DNA of 64,000 bases from Ralstonia sp. RRA. Lineage in GTDB: Bacteria; Pseudomonadota; Gammaproteobacteria; Burkholderiales; Burkholderiaceae. A program made the position numbers and the translations under genes. The stretch's first letter is position 1; every line of letters begins with the position of its first letter. The notes beneath the pieces were generated by a model. It did not search any database. It saw only the letters and a program-made list of their open reading frames with translations, and had not been told where the DNA came from. The stretch is taken from contig NZ_CP146091.1 in the NCBI RefSeq assembly GCF_037023145.1, positions 1,798,001 to 1,862,000 of the forward strand. The letters run 5' to 3'. This document shows, piece after piece, positions 26,199 to 37,775 of this stretch.

Positions 26199-26897
26199 TC
26201 AGTCGTCCCAGGCGGGGCTACCGCCCGCAGTCGTTGCAGCCTGCGCTTCCAGCGCACGGCGCACTGGTGCAAACGAGCGGCGATGATGCAGTGTCACGCC
26301 ATGCGCTTCGATGGCAGCCAAATGCTGGGGCGTGCCATAGCCAGCATGCACATCGAAGCCGTACTCGGGAAACGCAGCGTGCAAAGCGACCAACTGCCGA
26401 TCACGCGTGACCTTGGCAAGAATCGACGCCGCCGAAATCTCCTGCACCAGCGCGTCGCCCTTGACGATGGCCTCCACGGCAAACGGCACCTGCGGGCAGC
26501 GATTGCCGTCCACCTGCACGAGGTCCGGCAGCGTGCCTTTCGCAGCCACGCCGTGCACGGCGCGCTGCATGGCCAGCATGGTCGCATGCAGGATGTTGAT
26601 CCGGTCGATCTCATCGACAGTCGCCTCAGCCACGTGCCAGGCAAGCGCTTTTTCGATGATCTCGTCGTACAGCGCCTCACGCTTTTTGGCAGTGAGGATC
26701 TTGGAATCGGCCAGCCCAGCAATCGGCTTGCGTGGGTCGAGGATGACGGCAGCGGCTGTCACCGGCCCGGCCAGCGGCCCGCGGCCAGCTTCATCCACGC
26801 CACACAGAATGCGGTGCACACGCTTGCCGGCATCGTCCGCCGGCTCCTGCGACAGCAGCAGGCCCAGTTGATCCGGATTGGGTTTGCGGGAAGCCAT
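26199..26897 (-). CDS. rnhB: Ribonuclease HII
   Basis: About 232 residues. It cleaves RNA in RNA-DNA hybrids and single ribonucleotides in DNA. The catalytic [11 protein letters not shown] motif (first Asp-Glu) is at residues about 35-45; further carboxylates lie in LADSK and in the DAGY-like HAGYGTPQH region. The start MASRKPNP at 26897 follows lpxB by 4 bases; the longer frame starts inside lpxB. The lpxB-rnhB order is conserved across proteobacteria. Confidence 0.97.
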   Translation of the reverse strand: MASRKPNPDQLGLLLSQEPADDAGKRVHRILCGVDEAGRGPLAGPVTAAAVILDPRKPIAGLADSKILTAKKREALYDEIIEKALAWHVAEATVDEIDRINILHATMLAMQRAVHGVAAKGTLPDLVQVDGNRCPQVPFAVEAIVKGDALVQEISAASILAKVTRDRQLVALHAAFPEYGFDVHAGYGTPQHLAAIEAHGVTLHHRRSFAPVRRALEAQAATTAGGSPAWDD

Positions 26898-26901
26898 GGC
26901 G

Positions 26902-28083
26902 TTAAAGCTGACCGCGGCTGCGCAGCAGATCGACCACGACCTTCGCGCCAATCTCCGCCATGTTCTGCTTGAGCGTCAGATGCATCTGCGTGAAATGCTC
27001 GCGCAGGAAGGTGGCGTTGCCGTGGTCACTCAACTGCAGCAGCGTCTCACGCGCAAGCGCCTCGGGCGTCGCGTCATCCTGCAGCAGCTCGGGCACGACA
27101 AAGCGGCCGGACAGAATGTTCGGCAGCCCCACGTAGGGCAGATAGCCCTTGCGCTTCATGATCTGCGCCGTCAACCAGGGCACCTTGTAGGTGATGACCA
27201 TGGGCTTCTTGTACAGCGCGGCTTCCAGCGTGGCGGTGCCGCTGGCAAGCAGAATCACGTCAGCGGCTTCCATGGCCGCGTGCGACTGGCCGTCAACCAC
27301 CCACAGATGCAGGCCCGGGTGCTCCGCACGCAGCGCGTCAACGCGCTCGCGCAGTGTCGCGCTGGCGGCCGGCAGTACGAAGGCGATGTCCGGCTCGACA
27401 GCCTGCATGCGCGCCATGGCGGCAAACAGCGTCGGGCCGAGGTTCTTGACCTCTGAGTTACGGCTCCCCGGTAGCACCGCCACGATTTTGCGGCCTAGCG
27501 GAAGACCCAGCCGCGTGCGTGCGCCTTCCACGTCCGGCACCAGCGGAATCACGTCCGCCAGCGGATGACCAACGTACGTGGCAGGAATGCCCGCCTTGGC
27601 GTAGATTTCGGGCTCGAACGGGAACAGGCAGAGGATGTGGTCAACAGCCTTGGCGATCGTTTTGATGCGCCCGGCACGCCACGCCCAGATCGACGGGCTG
27701 ACGAAGTGCACCACCGGCACACCCGCCTGCCGCATGGCGATCTCGACGTTGAAATTGAAGTCCGGCGCATCGACGCCGATGAAGGCCAGCGGCGGATTGG
27801 ACAGCAGATCCTGCTTGAGTCCTTTGCGGATAGCGAGGATCTCACGCAGTTGGCCAAGCACTTCCACGTAGCCGTTGACCGACAGCTTGTGCATCGGCCA
27901 ATTGGACTGGAAGCCTTGCTCGGCCATGCGCGCGCCGCCGATGCCGTTGTAGGCAATATCGGCGGGCAGTTGTTGTGCGTGCAGCCCCTTGAGCAGCAGC
28001 GAGGCCAGTAGATCGCCGGACGCCTCGCCAGCCACCATGCCGATGCGGCGCGCCGGCGCAGCCCCCTGGGCCTGATCGGTCAA
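26902..28083 (-). CDS. lpxB: Lipid A disaccharide synthase
   Basis: A 393-residue GT-B glycosyltransferase joining UDP-2,3-diacylglucosamine and lipid X into the lipid A disaccharide at the inner membrane. Seen are [39 protein letters not shown] and LPGSRNSEV. The start codon appears to be TTG (28083), overlapping the lpxA stop codon by three bases in the same style as the other genes here. An internal ATG at M16 would cut into the conserved GEASGD start region, so TTG is preferred. Confidence 0.97.
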   Translation of the reverse strand: MTDQAQGAAPARRIGMVAGEASGDLLASLLLKGLHAQQLPADIAYNGIGGARMAEQGFQSNWPMHKLSVNGYVEVLGQLREILAIRKGLKQDLLSNPPLAFIGVDAPDFNFNVEIAMRQAGVPVVHFVSPSIWAWRAGRIKTIAKAVDHILCLFPFEPEIYAKAGIPATYVGHPLADVIPLVPDVEGARTRLGLPLGRKIVAVLPGSRNSEVKNLGPTLFAAMARMQAVEPDIAFVLPAASATLRERVDALRAEHPGLHLWVVDGQSHAAMEAADVILLASGTATLEAALYKKPMVITYKVPWLTAQIMKRKGYLPYVGLPNILSGRFVVPELLQDDATPEALARETLLQLSDHGNATFLREHFTQMHLTLKQNMAEIGAKVVVDLLRSRGQL

Positions 28084-28892
28084 CGCACGATGCCGCGCTT
28101 GGTGGCGGCGATGAAATCTGCGAACGCTGTCAGCACTTCACGCGTCGGGGCATCGTCAGCCTGGGTAACCTGCGCGGCAATCTCGGCCTTGGCCTGATCG
28201 AAGCTGAGGTCACTCTTGTAGAGCAGCTTGTACGCCTGGCGCAGGCCGGTGATCTGCTCGGCCGTGAAACCGCGTCGGCGCAGACCTTCGACATTGATGC
28301 CGTGCGGCGCGGCCTTGTTGCCCCCCTTGTCGCTCGCGGCAATCACGAACGGCGGCACGTCCTGCACCAGCGCAGACGCACCGCCCAGCATCGCATGCGC
28401 ACCGATGCGCACGAACTGGTGCACGCCCGACATACCGCCCAGGATGGCCCAGTCGCCCACTTCCACGTGGCCGGCAATCTGCGCGTTGCTCGAGAACACG
28501 GTGTGGTTGCCCACGCGGCAGTCGTGCGCGATGTGCACGTAGGCCATGATCCAGTTGTCGTCGCCGATGGACGTGATACCGGCATCCTGCGACGTGCCGG
28601 TGTGGATCGTGGTGAACTCGCGGATGGTGTTGCGGTCGCCAACGATGAGCTGCGTCGGCTCATCGCGGTACTTCATGTCCTGCGGGCGGCCGCCCACCGA
28701 CGCGAAGTGGCCGATGCTGTTGTCGCGACCCAGCGTGGTGTAGCCCTCGACCACAGTGTGATGACCGACACGTGTGCCCGCGCCCATGCGCACATTCGGG
28801 CCGACAACGGTAAAGGCGCCGATCTCGACGCTGGAGTCCAGCTCGGCTTTCGGGTCGATCAGCGCGGTCGGATGGATCTTGCTCGTGCTCAT
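28080..28892 (-). CDS. lpxA: UDP-N-acetylglucosamine acyltransferase
   Basis: A 270-residue left-handed beta-helix acyltransferase doing the first step of lipid A synthesis. Hexapeptide repeats run from [20 protein letters not shown] through [14 protein letters not shown] to [14 protein letters not shown]. The helical C-terminus contains [20 protein letters not shown]. It is slightly longer than the 262 residues usual in E. coli, with a short C-terminal extension. ATGA overlap with fabZ and overlap with lpxB show tight coupling. Confidence 0.97.
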   Translation of the reverse strand: MSTSKIHPTALIDPKAELDSSVEIGAFTVVGPNVRMGAGTRVGHHTVVEGYTTLGRDNSIGHFASVGGRPQDMKYRDEPTQLIVGDRNTIREFTTIHTGTSQDAGITSIGDDNWIMAYVHIAHDCRVGNHTVFSSNAQIAGHVEVGDWAILGGMSGVHQFVRIGAHAMLGGASALVQDVPPFVIAASDKGGNKAAPHGINVEGLRRRGFTAEQITGLRQAYKLLYKSDLSFDQAKAEIAAQVTQADDAPTREVLTAFADFIAATKRGIVR

Positions 28893-29392
28893 GCGGCTCC
28901 CTTCGGTTCATCCTTGATGATCGCGCACATGATTTCGGCCTCGGCAGCAACCTTGTCTTCCACCGTGGCAACCACCTTGAACTTCCAGAAGCCGCGCTTT
29001 CCTCGCAGCAGTTCTGCGTGCATGCAGAGCTGATCCCCTGGCACGACCTGCTGCTTGAAACGGGCGCCATCAATGGCCGTGAACAGGTAGAGATCGTTCT
29101 CGTTGCGTTGGTGACCAGGCTCACCGAAAGTCAACAGCGCGGCAGTCTGCGCCAGCGCTTCGAGAATCAGCACACCCGGCATGACCGGGTGCCCCGGGAA
29201 GTGGCCATTGAAGAACGGCTCGTTGAACGTGACGTTCTTGATGGCCTTGATGCGCTTGCCCGATTCGAACTCGACCACACGATCGACCAGCAGCATCGGG
29301 TAGCGATGCGGCAGCAGGTCGAGGATTTTCTTGATGTTGAAATCGCTGACGAGGCTGGTCGTCGCGTTGGTCGTATTCGATGCTTCAGTCAT
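28889..29392 (-). CDS. fabZ: 3-hydroxyacyl-ACP dehydratase
   Basis: A 167-residue hot-dog-fold enzyme removing water from 3-hydroxyacyl-ACP in fatty acid elongation. Active-site parts are [13 protein letters not shown] and [23 protein letters not shown], with the catalytic His and Glu. A short N-terminal extension (about 15 residues rich in Asn/Thr) is unusual but harmless-looking. It sits between lpxD and lpxA as in most Gram-negatives, balancing hydroxyacyl-ACP use between lipid A and phospholipids. ATGA overlaps occur at both ends. Confidence 0.97.
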   Translation of the reverse strand: MTEASNTTNATTSLVSDFNIKKILDLLPHRYPMLLVDRVVEFESGKRIKAIKNVTFNEPFFNGHFPGHPVMPGVLILEALAQTAALLTFGEPGHQRNENDLYLFTAIDGARFKQQVVPGDQLCMHAELLRGKRGFWKFKVVATVEDKVAAEAEIMCAIIKDEPKGAA

Positions 29393-30462
29393 GATTCTTT
29401 GCGCAGGTCTTTGACCCGCTGTTCCAGTTGTTGCAACCGTTCGCGCATGCGCGTCAGGCCTCGAACGATAGCCGCGTTACGCTCCCAATCGCCATGCGGC
29501 ATGAACGGGAAAACGCTGGTGAAATGGCCACCGGGTTTGGTAATGGATTTGGTGATGGACGTACCGCCCGAGACGGTCACGCGGTCCGCAATCGTCAGGT
29601 GGCCAGCAAAGTTCGCCGCGCCACCGATGATGCAGTAGCGTCCGATTTTCGTGCTGCCCGAGATGGCCGCGCAGCCGGCAATGACGGTGTAGGCGCCAAC
29701 GTGCACGTTGTGCGCAATCTGCACCTGGTTGTCGATCTTGCAGCCCTGCTCGACCACCGTGTCGGCCATGGCGCCGCGGTCGATGGCGGTATTCGCGCCG
29801 ATCTCCACATCGTCGCCAATCACCGCGCGGCCGGTCTGCGGAATCTTCACCCACTCGCCGCCTTGCGGGCCAAAGTCCGGCGCAAAGCCAAAACCGTCTG
29901 CACCGATCACCACGCCGCTGTGCAAGATGCAGCGCGCCCCCACCACACAGCCGTGGTAGATCGAGACGTTTGCGTAGAGAAGCGTGTCGTCGCCAATGCG
30001 CGCATCTGCTCCGACAAAGCCGTTGCCAGCAATACGCACGCGCTCACCAAGCACGGCGCCTGCCTCGATGGTCACGTTCGGGCCGATCGAGCACGAAGCC
30101 GGCACCACAGCGCCCTCACCCACGCTCGCGCTTGGGTGAACGCCAGGCACCACAGGCCGCGCAGTCAGCGCAACAAAGCGCTGGGCAACGCGGGCAAACG
30201 CAGCGTACGGGTTGGCGGCAACCAGCCAGTTGCGGCCGTCGGCATGACCTTGGGCGGCGAGCGTTTCCAGATCACGGGGCGATACGATGATCGCACCCGC
30301 ACTGGAGTCCACAGCCTGATTGAGGTACAGCGGATTGGAAAGAAAGGCGAGCTGATCGGCGCCGGCCTGATCCAGCGGCGCGATCGACTTGACGATCAGG
30401 CCTGCGTCACCCTGGACGGTCGCGCCGAGCGACGCGGCAAGTTCACCAAGCGAAAACGACAT
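29389..30462 (-). CDS. lpxD: UDP-3-O-(3-hydroxyacyl)glucosamine N-acyltransferase
   Basis: A 357-residue protein doing the third step of lipid A synthesis. The N-terminal uridine-binding domain ([17 protein letters not shown] to about residue 100) is followed by a left-handed beta-helix of hexapeptide repeats ([36 protein letters not shown]). The C-terminal helix ends LRQLEQRV-like ([17 protein letters not shown]). Its stop overlaps the fabZ start (ATGA). Confidence 0.97.
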   Translation of the reverse strand: MSFSLGELAASLGATVQGDAGLIVKSIAPLDQAGADQLAFLSNPLYLNQAVDSSAGAIIVSPRDLETLAAQGHADGRNWLVAANPYAAFARVAQRFVALTARPVVPGVHPSASVGEGAVVPASCSIGPNVTIEAGAVLGERVRIAGNGFVGADARIGDDTLLYANVSIYHGCVVGARCILHSGVVIGADGFGFAPDFGPQGGEWVKIPQTGRAVIGDDVEIGANTAIDRGAMADTVVEQGCKIDNQVQIAHNVHVGAYTVIAGCAAISGSTKIGRYCIIGGAANFAGHLTIADRVTVSGGTSITKSITKPGGHFTSVFPFMPHGDWERNAAIVRGLTRMRERLQQLEQRVKDLRKES

Positions 30463-30472
30463 GGGAACAACC

Positions 30473-31015
30473 TCATTTCGCCGATTGCGAAGCCGCGTTC
30501 AGCGCCTTGAGCACATCGTCAGTGATGTCGATGCGCGGATTCACATACACCGCTTCCTGCACGATCAGATCGTACTTACGCTGCTCGGCGATCGAACGGA
30601 TCACGCGGTTGGCGCGCTCAAGCACCTGGGCCAGCTCTTCGTTGCGACGCTGGTTCAGGTCTTCGCGGAACTCGCGCTGCTTACGCTGAAAATCACGGTC
30701 CAGATCGGACAGCTCGCGCTGGCGGCGGGTACGGTCAGCATCAGCCAGCACAGCCGAGTCCTTGTCCAGCTTGTCGGACATCGTCTTGAGCTTGGCGGCC
30801 GTGTCCTGCAGATCGCGGTCGCGCTTGGCAAACTCGGCCTCCAGCTTGGCCTGAGCCGCCTTGGCGGGCTGCGAATCGCGCAGGATGCGCTCGGAATTGA
30901 CAGCGGCGATACGTGCTTCCTGCGCAGCGGCCGGCAATGCAAAGCTGGCGGCGGCGAGCGCGGCAAAAGCAACCGACACGCCCATGCGGGACAATGTGAC
31001 GCGTGTGGATTTCAT
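30473..31015 (-). CDS. skp: Periplasmic OmpH/Skp-like chaperone
   Basis: About 180 residues. A signal peptide ([20 protein letters not shown], cleavage near AAA-QEA) is followed by a short beta part ([14 protein letters not shown]) and a long coiled-coil arm ([26 protein letters not shown] onward). This is the jellyfish fold of Skp, which escorts unfolded outer-membrane proteins to BamA. A second ATG at 31030 would add MTAFI and overlap the bamA stop (TAATG); either start is possible. It lies 10 bases before lpxD and directly after bamA, the conserved order. Confidence 0.93.
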   Translation of the reverse strand: MKSTRVTLSRMGVSVAFAALAAASFALPAAAQEARIAAVNSERILRDSQPAKAAQAKLEAEFAKRDRDLQDTAAKLKTMSDKLDKDSAVLADADRTRRQRELSDLDRDFQRKQREFREDLNQRRNEELAQVLERANRVIRSIAEQRKYDLIVQEAVYVNPRIDITDDVLKALNAASQSAK

Positions 31016-31029
31016 GATGAATGCAGTCA

Positions 31030-33327
31030 TTAGAATGCCGTCCCAATCTGGAACTGGAAGCGTTGAGTCTGGTCTTCGGCCTTCCGCTTGATCGGGAAGC
31101 CCATGCTGATCTTCAGCGGACCAATCGGCGACAGCCACGACAGGCCGAAACCGGTCGAGTAGCGCATGTCGCTAAGCTTGTACGGCTGGGAGGCTTCCGC
31201 GAACACGTTACCGTAGTCGAAGAAGGTGAACAGGCGAACGGTACGGTCCACACCCGAGCCCGGCAGCGGGAAGATGAATTCGACGTTACCGACAATCTTG
31301 CTGGCGCCACCAATGGCAATGCCGTTGGCGTCGCGCGGGCCCAACGTGCTGGTTTCATAGCCACGCACCGAACCGATACCACCCGCGTAGTAGTTCTTGA
31401 AGATCGGGAAGTCCTTGCCGCCGTAGCCTCGGCCGTAGCCGAACTCATTGTTGAAGGCCAGCGTAAACGACTTCGAGACCGGATAGAACCACTGGTGCTG
31501 GTAATACGCGCGGTAATACGTGACACCGCCCGGAACACCAATTTCCAGATTGGCCTGCTGATAGCGGCCACGGGTCGGAACCAGGGCGCTGTCACGCTGA
31601 TCCTTCGACCAACCGATCGTGAACGGGAAGTTGTTGGTGACACGACCGTTCTTGGCAACCCAGTTCTGATAAGCCAACGGCGTGTTGGTCGACACGTCGA
31701 TGGACGTGCGCTCGTAGCCGATACCGAAGAACACGGTATCTGTTTCCGAGAACGGCACACCAAACTTCATGTTGCCGCCCTGCTGCACGATCTTGTACGT
31801 CGAGTCGCCGGTGTAGTACAGCGGCTGGTACGTACGGTAGTACAGCTCGGTCGAACGGCTGATGCCGTCGGTCGTGAAGTACGGATCGAACTGCGTCACT
31901 GCAATGGTTCGGTTTGCCTTGGAGGTGTTCACGTCCAGGCCCAGGCTGGTGCCGGAACCGAACACGTTGTCCTGGCGGATACCGGCCGAGAGCACCACCT
32001 TGTCCGTCGACGAGAAGCCCACACCCAGGTTGATCTGGCCAGTCGGCTTTTCCGTCACGTTGACGTTCACGTCCACCTGGTCAGACGTACCCGGCACGTC
32101 TTCGGTGGTGATGTTCGCATCGGTGAAGTAGCCCGTGCGGTTGATGCGGTTCTGCGAGAGCTGCAGCTTCTCACCGTCAAACCACGAAGCTTCCATCTGG
32201 CGCATTTCACGGCGCACCACTTCATCGCGCGTCTTGCTGTTGCCAAGCACGTTGACGCGGCGCACGTAGACGCGGCGGCCCGGATCAACCACCAGCGTGA
32301 GCGCAACTGTGCGGTCCTTCTGGTTGATCTGCGGCTGCGGGTTGATCGTAGCGAAAGCGTAGCCGTACGTGCCGAGCAGATCGGTGATCGACTTGGTCGT
32401 GGCCGACAGCTTGGCCGAGGAGAACACATCGCCCTGTTTGAGCTTGATGAGTTTTTCCATCTCGGCCTGCTTGGAGAGCAGCTCGCCGGTCAGCTTGATG
32501 TCCGACACCTTGTACTGTTCACCCTCGTGGATGTTCAGCGTCAGGTAGATGTCCTTCTTGTCCGGCGTGATGGAAACCTGGGTCGACTCGATCGCGAATT
32601 CCAGGTAACCGCGGTCCAGGTAGAACGAGCGCAGCGCTTCCAGGTCGGCGGTCAGCTTCTGCTTCGAGTACAGATCGTTCTTCGTGTACCACGACAGCCA
32701 GTTGGGCGTGGACAGCTGCATCTCGTCGCGCAAGTCGCCTTCCTTGAAGGCCTTGTTGCCGACGATATTGATCTGGCGAATCTTGGCGGTCGGGCCTTCG
32801 TCCACCGTGAAGGTGATCGACACACGATTGGCGTCGACCGGCGTAACGGTAGTCGACACGTCGGCGGCGTAGTAGCCGCGCGAGACGTACTGGCGCTTGA
32901 TTTCCTGCTCGGCGCGGTCGATCAGCGACTTGTCGTAGTAGCGCGCTTCGGCCACGCCCACGCCACGCAGTGTGCGGCGCAGTGCGTCCTTGTCGAACTC
33001 CTTGAAGCCGATGAACTCGAGCTGCGAGATGGCCGGACGCTCTTCAACACGCACCACCAGCACGTTGCCTTCGGCGCGAATCTGCACGTCCTTGAAGAAG
33101 CCGGTGTTGTAGAGCGCGCGGATCGACTCGGCGCCCTTCTCGTCGGTGAAGGTCTCACCTACCTTCACGGGCAGATAGCCGAACACGGTACCCGGTTCGA
33201 CGCGCTGTACCCCCTCCACGCGAATGTCCTTCACGACGAACGGCTCCACTGCATGAGCCTGACCGGCAGTCACGGTCAGCACGGAGGCCGCCAGCACGCT
33301 GAGCGGGAAGCGATGTTGTCTGATCAA
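31030..33327 (-). CDS. bamA: Outer membrane protein assembly factor BamA
   Basis: A 765-residue outer-membrane barrel that inserts other outer-membrane proteins. A signal peptide ends near AHA-VEPF, followed by five POTRA domains (first: [19 protein letters not shown]) and a 16-strand barrel. The barrel has the loop-6 motif VRGYE and ends QFQIGTAF with a C-terminal Phe. The start codon must be TTG at 33327: an in-frame TAG lies 12 bases upstream and no ATG or GTG occurs before the signal peptide. AGGGG precedes it as ribosome site. It is preceded by rseP (envelope-stress protease), followed by skp. Confidence 0.97.
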   Translation of the reverse strand: MIRQHRFPLSVLAASVLTVTAGQAHAVEPFVVKDIRVEGVQRVEPGTVFGYLPVKVGETFTDEKGAESIRALYNTGFFKDVQIRAEGNVLVVRVEERPAISQLEFIGFKEFDKDALRRTLRGVGVAEARYYDKSLIDRAEQEIKRQYVSRGYYAADVSTTVTPVDANRVSITFTVDEGPTAKIRQINIVGNKAFKEGDLRDEMQLSTPNWLSWYTKNDLYSKQKLTADLEALRSFYLDRGYLEFAIESTQVSITPDKKDIYLTLNIHEGEQYKVSDIKLTGELLSKQAEMEKLIKLKQGDVFSSAKLSATTKSITDLLGTYGYAFATINPQPQINQKDRTVALTLVVDPGRRVYVRRVNVLGNSKTRDEVVRREMRQMEASWFDGEKLQLSQNRINRTGYFTDANITTEDVPGTSDQVDVNVNVTEKPTGQINLGVGFSSTDKVVLSAGIRQDNVFGSGTSLGLDVNTSKANRTIAVTQFDPYFTTDGISRSTELYYRTYQPLYYTGDSTYKIVQQGGNMKFGVPFSETDTVFFGIGYERTSIDVSTNTPLAYQNWVAKNGRVTNNFPFTIGWSKDQRDSALVPTRGRYQQANLEIGVPGGVTYYRAYYQHQWFYPVSKSFTLAFNNEFGYGRGYGGKDFPIFKNYYAGGIGSVRGYETSTLGPRDANGIAIGGASKIVGNVEFIFPLPGSGVDRTVRLFTFFDYGNVFAEASQPYKLSDMRYSTGFGLSWLSPIGPLKISMGFPIKRKAEDQTQRFQFQIGTAF

Positions 33328-33442
33328 TCTAATCCCCTAAATTGGATCCGGTTGGAATCCACTTCCGAGTGTTTTCAAAATCTTGGGTTGCCCGCTCACG
33401 CTTGTGGCAGCGATGCGGCTTGCCGACAAAAACAAATACGGC

Positions 33443-34831
33443 CTAGCCTCGAGTCAGAAACAGCCGACTCAAATCGTTGTACAAGGCGAGCGAAGTGAGA
33501 AGCAGAATGCAGGCGACGCCGATCTTTTGGAGTACTGCTTGCCAGGATTCCGGCACGGGTCGGCCTGTCAAAAATTCCACGCAATAATACAGCAAATGCC
33601 CCCCATCCAATACCGGAACGGGCAACAAGTTCAGGACACCGAGGCTGACGCTGATCAACGCGAGAAAGCCCACAAACGTCTGCCAGCCAAGGCTTGCCGC
33701 CTTGCCCGCAAAGTCCGCCACCGTGATCGGCCCGCTCAGGTTCTGCAGCGAGGCCTGCCCCACGATTATCTTGCCCAGCACCTGCAGCGACAGCACCGAC
33801 GTCTGCCAGACCTGGCGCAATCCATGCACCAATGCAGCGCCCGGCGCGTCACGCATCAGCGCCGTCTCGACCTTCTGGTTGAGCTGAGCGCCCAGCTTGC
33901 CGACCTTCGCCCCATTGGAAGCCTTCGGATCGGTATCGGCGTCGGGGCGCACCGGCAGGGTCATCGGTTCGCCATTGCGCAGAATGTCGATCGAGGCGTT
34001 CTGCTCCGGCATGGCGCGAATCTGGCGAATGAGATCCGTCGCTTGGTCGGCAGGCTGACCTGCAAAACGGACGATCTGGTCGCCGGCACGTAACCCGGCA
34101 CGCGCGGCAGCGCTATTTGGCAGAACAGCAACGATGGTGACCGGACCACCAAGCAGGCGCAAACCGATCTGGTCGATCACGTCAGCCTGGGGCGTGCGTG
34201 CCGGGCTCGGCAGGCCTTGCAGGCGAACCGTACGCTCTGTGCCATCGGTGCCGCGCACCTGCACGAGCGCATCATGCCCGCCAATGCCGGCCGAATACAG
34301 GCGCATGCGCACATCGCTCCAGCTGCGTACGGGGCTCGGTGCTTCAGCGTCAGTACCGACGGCAATGACTTGATCTTTCGCACGCAGATCAGCCTGCGCG
34401 GCTATGCTGCCCGGCGGCGGCGCACCGAGAATGGGCAACGGCTCGACCGCGCCAACCCACGCCAACACGGCATACAGAGCGATCGCCAGCAGGAAGTTGG
34501 CGACTGGGCCAGCGGCCACAATCGCGAAACGCTTATAGACGGGTTGGTGGTCGAAGGTGCGCGGCAGCTCTTCGGGCAGGATGGGCGGGTCCTTTTCGGG
34601 GTCCCTCGCGCCCTCGCCCAGCATCTTGACGTAACCGCCAAGCGGGATGGCGCAGACGGTCCATTCGGTACGGTCCGGGCCTCGGCCGACATGACGGAAC
34701 AGCACCTTGCCAAAGCCGACCGAGAACCGCAGCACTTTCACGCCGCACAAGCGCGCGACACTGTAGTGGCCCAGTTCATGAATGACGATCAGTACCGCGA
34801 TCGCAAAAACAAACGCTAAAACGGTCTGCAA
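33443..34831 (-). CDS. rseP: Site-2 zinc metalloprotease RseP
   Basis: About 462 residues. An intramembrane zinc protease that cuts the anti-sigma factor of the envelope stress response. It has the active site HELGHY in the first helix (about residues 17-22), PDZ domains in the middle (VLPNSAAARAGLRAGDQIV), and the third zinc ligand motif PVPVLDGGHLLYY near the C-terminus. The start is TTG at 34831: a good GGAGAAGG ribosome site sits just upstream and would be inside the gene if the GTG at 34864 were used. A 7-bp hairpin (34861-34879) lies just upstream of the ribosome site. Confidence 0.95.
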   Translation of the reverse strand: MQTVLAFVFAIAVLIVIHELGHYSVARLCGVKVLRFSVGFGKVLFRHVGRGPDRTEWTVCAIPLGGYVKMLGEGARDPEKDPPILPEELPRTFDHQPVYKRFAIVAAGPVANFLLAIALYAVLAWVGAVEPLPILGAPPPGSIAAQADLRAKDQVIAVGTDAEAPSPVRSWSDVRMRLYSAGIGGHDALVQVRGTDGTERTVRLQGLPSPARTPQADVIDQIGLRLLGGPVTIVAVLPNSAAARAGLRAGDQIVRFAGQPADQATDLIRQIRAMPEQNASIDILRNGEPMTLPVRPDADTDPKASNGAKVGKLGAQLNQKVETALMRDAPGAALVHGLRQVWQTSVLSLQVLGKIIVGQASLQNLSGPITVADFAGKAASLGWQTFVGFLALISVSLGVLNLLPVPVLDGGHLLYYCVEFLTGRPVPESWQAVLQKIGVACILLLTSLALYNDLSRLFLTRG

Positions 34832-34919
34832 GAACCTTCTCCGGATGCACTGATGGGTGCGCACGGGTGCAACCCGTGCGAGCGCACTATGTTACCCGCT
34901 CGCGCTGACGGAGCACTTG

Positions 34920-36110
34920 TCACGCCGCCGGCAGATGCGCGCACGCCGTCGCAATGTAGCGCTCTGCCTGACCGCGCGCCTGCGCATCAGCGGCAAACAC
35001 GGTGTCGAGCGAGTCCGCCGGCACGATGGAAGCACGCGCCAGCGTGTCGCCCACCACAGCGGCAATATCGGTAAAACGGATGCGGCGCTGCAAAAATGCA
35101 TCGACCGCCACCTCGTTGGCCGCATTCAGCACAGCAGGTGCGGTACCACCCGCACGTAGCGCATCAAATGCGAGTGCGAGGCACGGGAAGCGGCGCAGGT
35201 CCGGCGCCTCGAAAGTCAGCGTGCCGGTGGCGGCCAGGTCCAGCAGTGGTACACCGGCTTCAATCCGCTCCGGGTGCGCCAGCCCGTATGCAATCGGCGT
35301 ACGCATGTCGGGGTTGCCGAGCTGCGCCAGCACCGAGCCATCGTCGTAGCCGACCATTGAATGGATCACGCTCTGCGGATGGATCAGCACCTCGAGTCGC
35401 TCGACCGGCACGCCGAACAGCCAGTACGCTTCGATCACCTCCAGCCCCTTGTTCATCATGGTGGCGGAGTCGACCGAGATCTTGCGTCCCATAACCCAGT
35501 TGGGGTGAGCGCAAGCCTGGTCGGGCGTGACGTCAGCGAGCGTGTCAACGGCGCGCGTGCGGAATGGGCCGCCCGAGGCGGTCAAGACGATACGCGACAC
35601 GCCATGGCCAAACTTAGGGGCCTGCTGCGGCAGGCACTGGAAAATGGCGTTGTGCTCGCTATCGATCGGTAGCACGGTGGCACCATGCTGGCGTACGGCG
35701 TCCATGAAGAGCGCGCCGGACATCACCAGCGCTTCCTTGTTCGCCAGCAGCACGCGCTTGCCAGCTCGCACGGCGGCCAGCGTCGGACGCAAGCCCGCGG
35801 CGCCAACAATGGCCGCCATCACCCCGTCGCAATCGGGATGCGCCGCCGCTTCTTCCAACGCCTCAGCGCCAAAACGGATATCGATGCCGGTCGCATCAGC
35901 GCCAAGCTGCTCGCGCAGCGCATCAGCCGCTACCGCCGAGCCCAGCACAGCCATCTGCGGACGAAACTCGCGGCACAGCTTGGCGAGCTTGTCGGCCTGT
36001 GCGTGGGCCGTGAGCGCGAACACGCGGTACTTGTCGGGGTGACTGCGCACCACGTCGAGCGTGCTGTCACCAATGGAGCCGGTTGCGCCAAGAACGGTCA
36101 AACGCATCAT
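34920..36110 (-). CDS. dxr: 1-deoxy-D-xylulose 5-phosphate reductoisomerase
   Basis: A 396-residue NADPH enzyme of the MEP isoprenoid pathway, supplying precursors for the undecaprenyl carrier made by UppS next door. The N-terminal cofactor motif is [18 protein letters not shown]; the middle has [11 protein letters not shown] and [14 protein letters not shown] with metal-binding acids; further conserved segments are LTASGGPFR and [22 protein letters not shown]. Two ATGs (36110, 36107) start it. It follows cdsA after 14 bases. Confidence 0.98.
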   Translation of the reverse strand: MMRLTVLGATGSIGDSTLDVVRSHPDKYRVFALTAHAQADKLAKLCREFRPQMAVLGSAVAADALREQLGADATGIDIRFGAEALEEAAAHPDCDGVMAAIVGAAGLRPTLAAVRAGKRVLLANKEALVMSGALFMDAVRQHGATVLPIDSEHNAIFQCLPQQAPKFGHGVSRIVLTASGGPFRTRAVDTLADVTPDQACAHPNWVMGRKISVDSATMMNKGLEVIEAYWLFGVPVERLEVLIHPQSVIHSMVGYDDGSVLAQLGNPDMRTPIAYGLAHPERIEAGVPLLDLAATGTLTFEAPDLRRFPCLALAFDALRAGGTAPAVLNAANEVAVDAFLQRRIRFTDIAAVVGDTLARASIVPADSLDTVFAADAQARGQAERYIATACAHLPAA

Positions 36111-36124
36111 GTTCGGAAGACGCC

Positions 36125-36943
36125 TCAGGAAATCAGCAACGCGGCCAGCGGGAACACCGGCAACAGCGCATCGATACGGTCGAGCACGCCGCCATGGCCA
36201 GGCAGCAGACGGCTGCTGTCTTTCATGCCGACCTGACGCTTGAGCAGGGACTCAAACAAGTCACCGCCGATGCTTGCGGCCACCAGCACGATCGTCAGCG
36301 CCAGAGCGACGACTGCACCGTTCTGGTCGAACTGGCGCGAGAACCATGTCGGCGCAAACCAATGGGTAACGCCGGCCACCGTCGCGATGATTGCCACAAG
36401 CACAGCCCCGCCGATCGCACCTTCCCATGACTTGCCGGGGCTGATGGTCGGCGCCAGCTTGCGACGGCCGATGGCCTTGCCAACGAAATAGGCGCCCACA
36501 TCGGCCGCCCATACGAGCACCGCGACGGAGAGCAGGAAGGCGACCCCCTGTGCGCGCAGCGCGATGGCCGCATGCACGAACGCCGGCAAGATCACCAAGC
36601 CAAGCAGGGTAAAGATGGCCTTGCGCGTACCACGCAGTTCACGTACGCCGCCAGCCAGCAGGCCCCAGGCGACCACCCACGCGATCACCGCACCATGGAA
36701 CAGCGGCTGCACATCGCCACGCACCGGGATGTCATGCCAGGCAATCGTCAGTACAACCACGATCACGGCATACAATAGCGGCCCCCACCAGCCCGGCAAG
36801 CGCACGAGCCGCCCCCACTCCCAGGCTGCCAGCACGGCAAACACCGTCGCCAGCCCGGCAAGGCCGGCTGGCGGGGCGAAGAACAGAATGGGCAGGATGA
36901 CAATCAGCAGGCAGACAGCGGTAATGACGCGAGTCAGCAGCAT
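36125..36943 (-). CDS. cdsA: CDP-diacylglycerol synthase (phosphatidate cytidylyltransferase)
   Basis: A 272-residue polytopic membrane enzyme making CDP-diacylglycerol for phospholipid synthesis. About seven helices are present. The family signature S-x-x-K-R...KD...PGHGG-x-x-DR is seen as [27 protein letters not shown] near the C-terminus (given here in outline; it spans about residues 235-261). It is located between uppS (3 bases upstream) and dxr. ATG start at 36943. Confidence 0.96.
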   Translation of the reverse strand: MLLTRVITAVCLLIVILPILFFAPPAGLAGLATVFAVLAAWEWGRLVRLPGWWGPLLYAVIVVVLTIAWHDIPVRGDVQPLFHGAVIAWVVAWGLLAGGVRELRGTRKAIFTLLGLVILPAFVHAAIALRAQGVAFLLSVAVLVWAADVGAYFVGKAIGRRKLAPTISPGKSWEGAIGGAVLVAIIATVAGVTHWFAPTWFSRQFDQNGAVVALALTIVLVAASIGGDLFESLLKRQVGMKDSSRLLPGHGGVLDRIDALLPVFPLAALLIS

Positions 36944-36946
36944 GTG

Positions 36947-37723
36947 TCAGGCTCCGGCAGACAGCGCGGGGGGAACATTGGGCTCAAGCTGCGCACTGGT
37001 GCGCCCGAAGCGGCGCTCGCGATTGCGATACCAAGCAAAGGCACGGTCCAGCTCGGCGGCGTCGAAATCGGGCCAGTAGCGATCAGTGAAATACAGCTCC
37101 GAATACGCAAGTTGCCAGAGCAGGAAGTTGCTGATGCGTTGCTCGCCGCCGGTGCGGATGAACAGGTCCGGCTCGGGCGCATAGGCCAGGGCCATGTACG
37201 GCGCCAGAACGTCTTCCGTGATGGCCTCGGGCGCGATGCCCGGCTGCGCCACCATCAATGCACGCATGGCCTGGAGGATGTCCCACCGACCGCCGTAGTT
37301 GGCGAGGATGGTGACCGTCAGGCCCGGATTGGCAGCCGTCTTGGCCTCCGCCTCGCGGATCAGCAATTGAATGCGCGGGCTGAATGCCGACAGGTCGCCC
37401 ACCACGCGCAAGCGGATGCCATTGTCATGCAGCTTGCTCACCTCGCGGCGCAGCGCTGTCATGAACAGCTTCATCAGGAAGGTGACCTCTTCGGCCGGGC
37501 GGCGCCAGTTCTCGGAGCTGAACGCAAATAGCGTCAGGTAACCGACTCCTCGGCGCGCCGCAGCTTCAACCGTTGCACGCACGGCGTCGAGGCCACGGCT
37601 GTGCCCCGCCACGCGCGGCAAATGGCGCTCGGTGGCCCAGCGGCCGTTGCCATCCATGATGACGGCAACGTGGCGCGGGGTATCGGCGGTGTCCGGCACC
37701 GCCTGTGTGGAACTGATATGCAT
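36947..37723 (-). CDS. uppS: Undecaprenyl diphosphate synthase
   Basis: A 258-residue cis-prenyltransferase making the C55 lipid carrier for peptidoglycan and O-antigen. The catalytic Asp and phosphate-binding loop lie in [12 protein letters not shown] (about residues 20-31). Further conserved parts are [11 protein letters not shown], the basic [11 protein letters not shown] region and [27 protein letters not shown] C-terminal motif (active-site Arg/Glu). ATG start at 37723; it sits in the common frr-uppS-cdsA order. Confidence 0.97.
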   Translation of the reverse strand: MHISSTQAVPDTADTPRHVAVIMDGNGRWATERHLPRVAGHSRGLDAVRATVEAAARRGVGYLTLFAFSSENWRRPAEEVTFLMKLFMTALRREVSKLHDNGIRLRVVGDLSAFSPRIQLLIREAEAKTAANPGLTVTILANYGGRWDILQAMRALMVAQPGIAPEAITEDVLAPYMALAYAPEPDLFIRTGGEQRISNFLLWQLAYSELYFTDRYWPDFDAAELDRAFAWYRNRERRFGRTSAQLEPNVPPALSAGA

Positions 37724-37775
37724 GAATCGGGCTTCCCGCAGCCGGCACTCAACGCGCCAGGCTTGGGAGACGGCC

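Noticed and set aside
31021..33498. 825-residue plus-strand frame opposite bamA
   Set aside because: Antisense shadow; no recognisable domain, and bamA is complete on the other strand.
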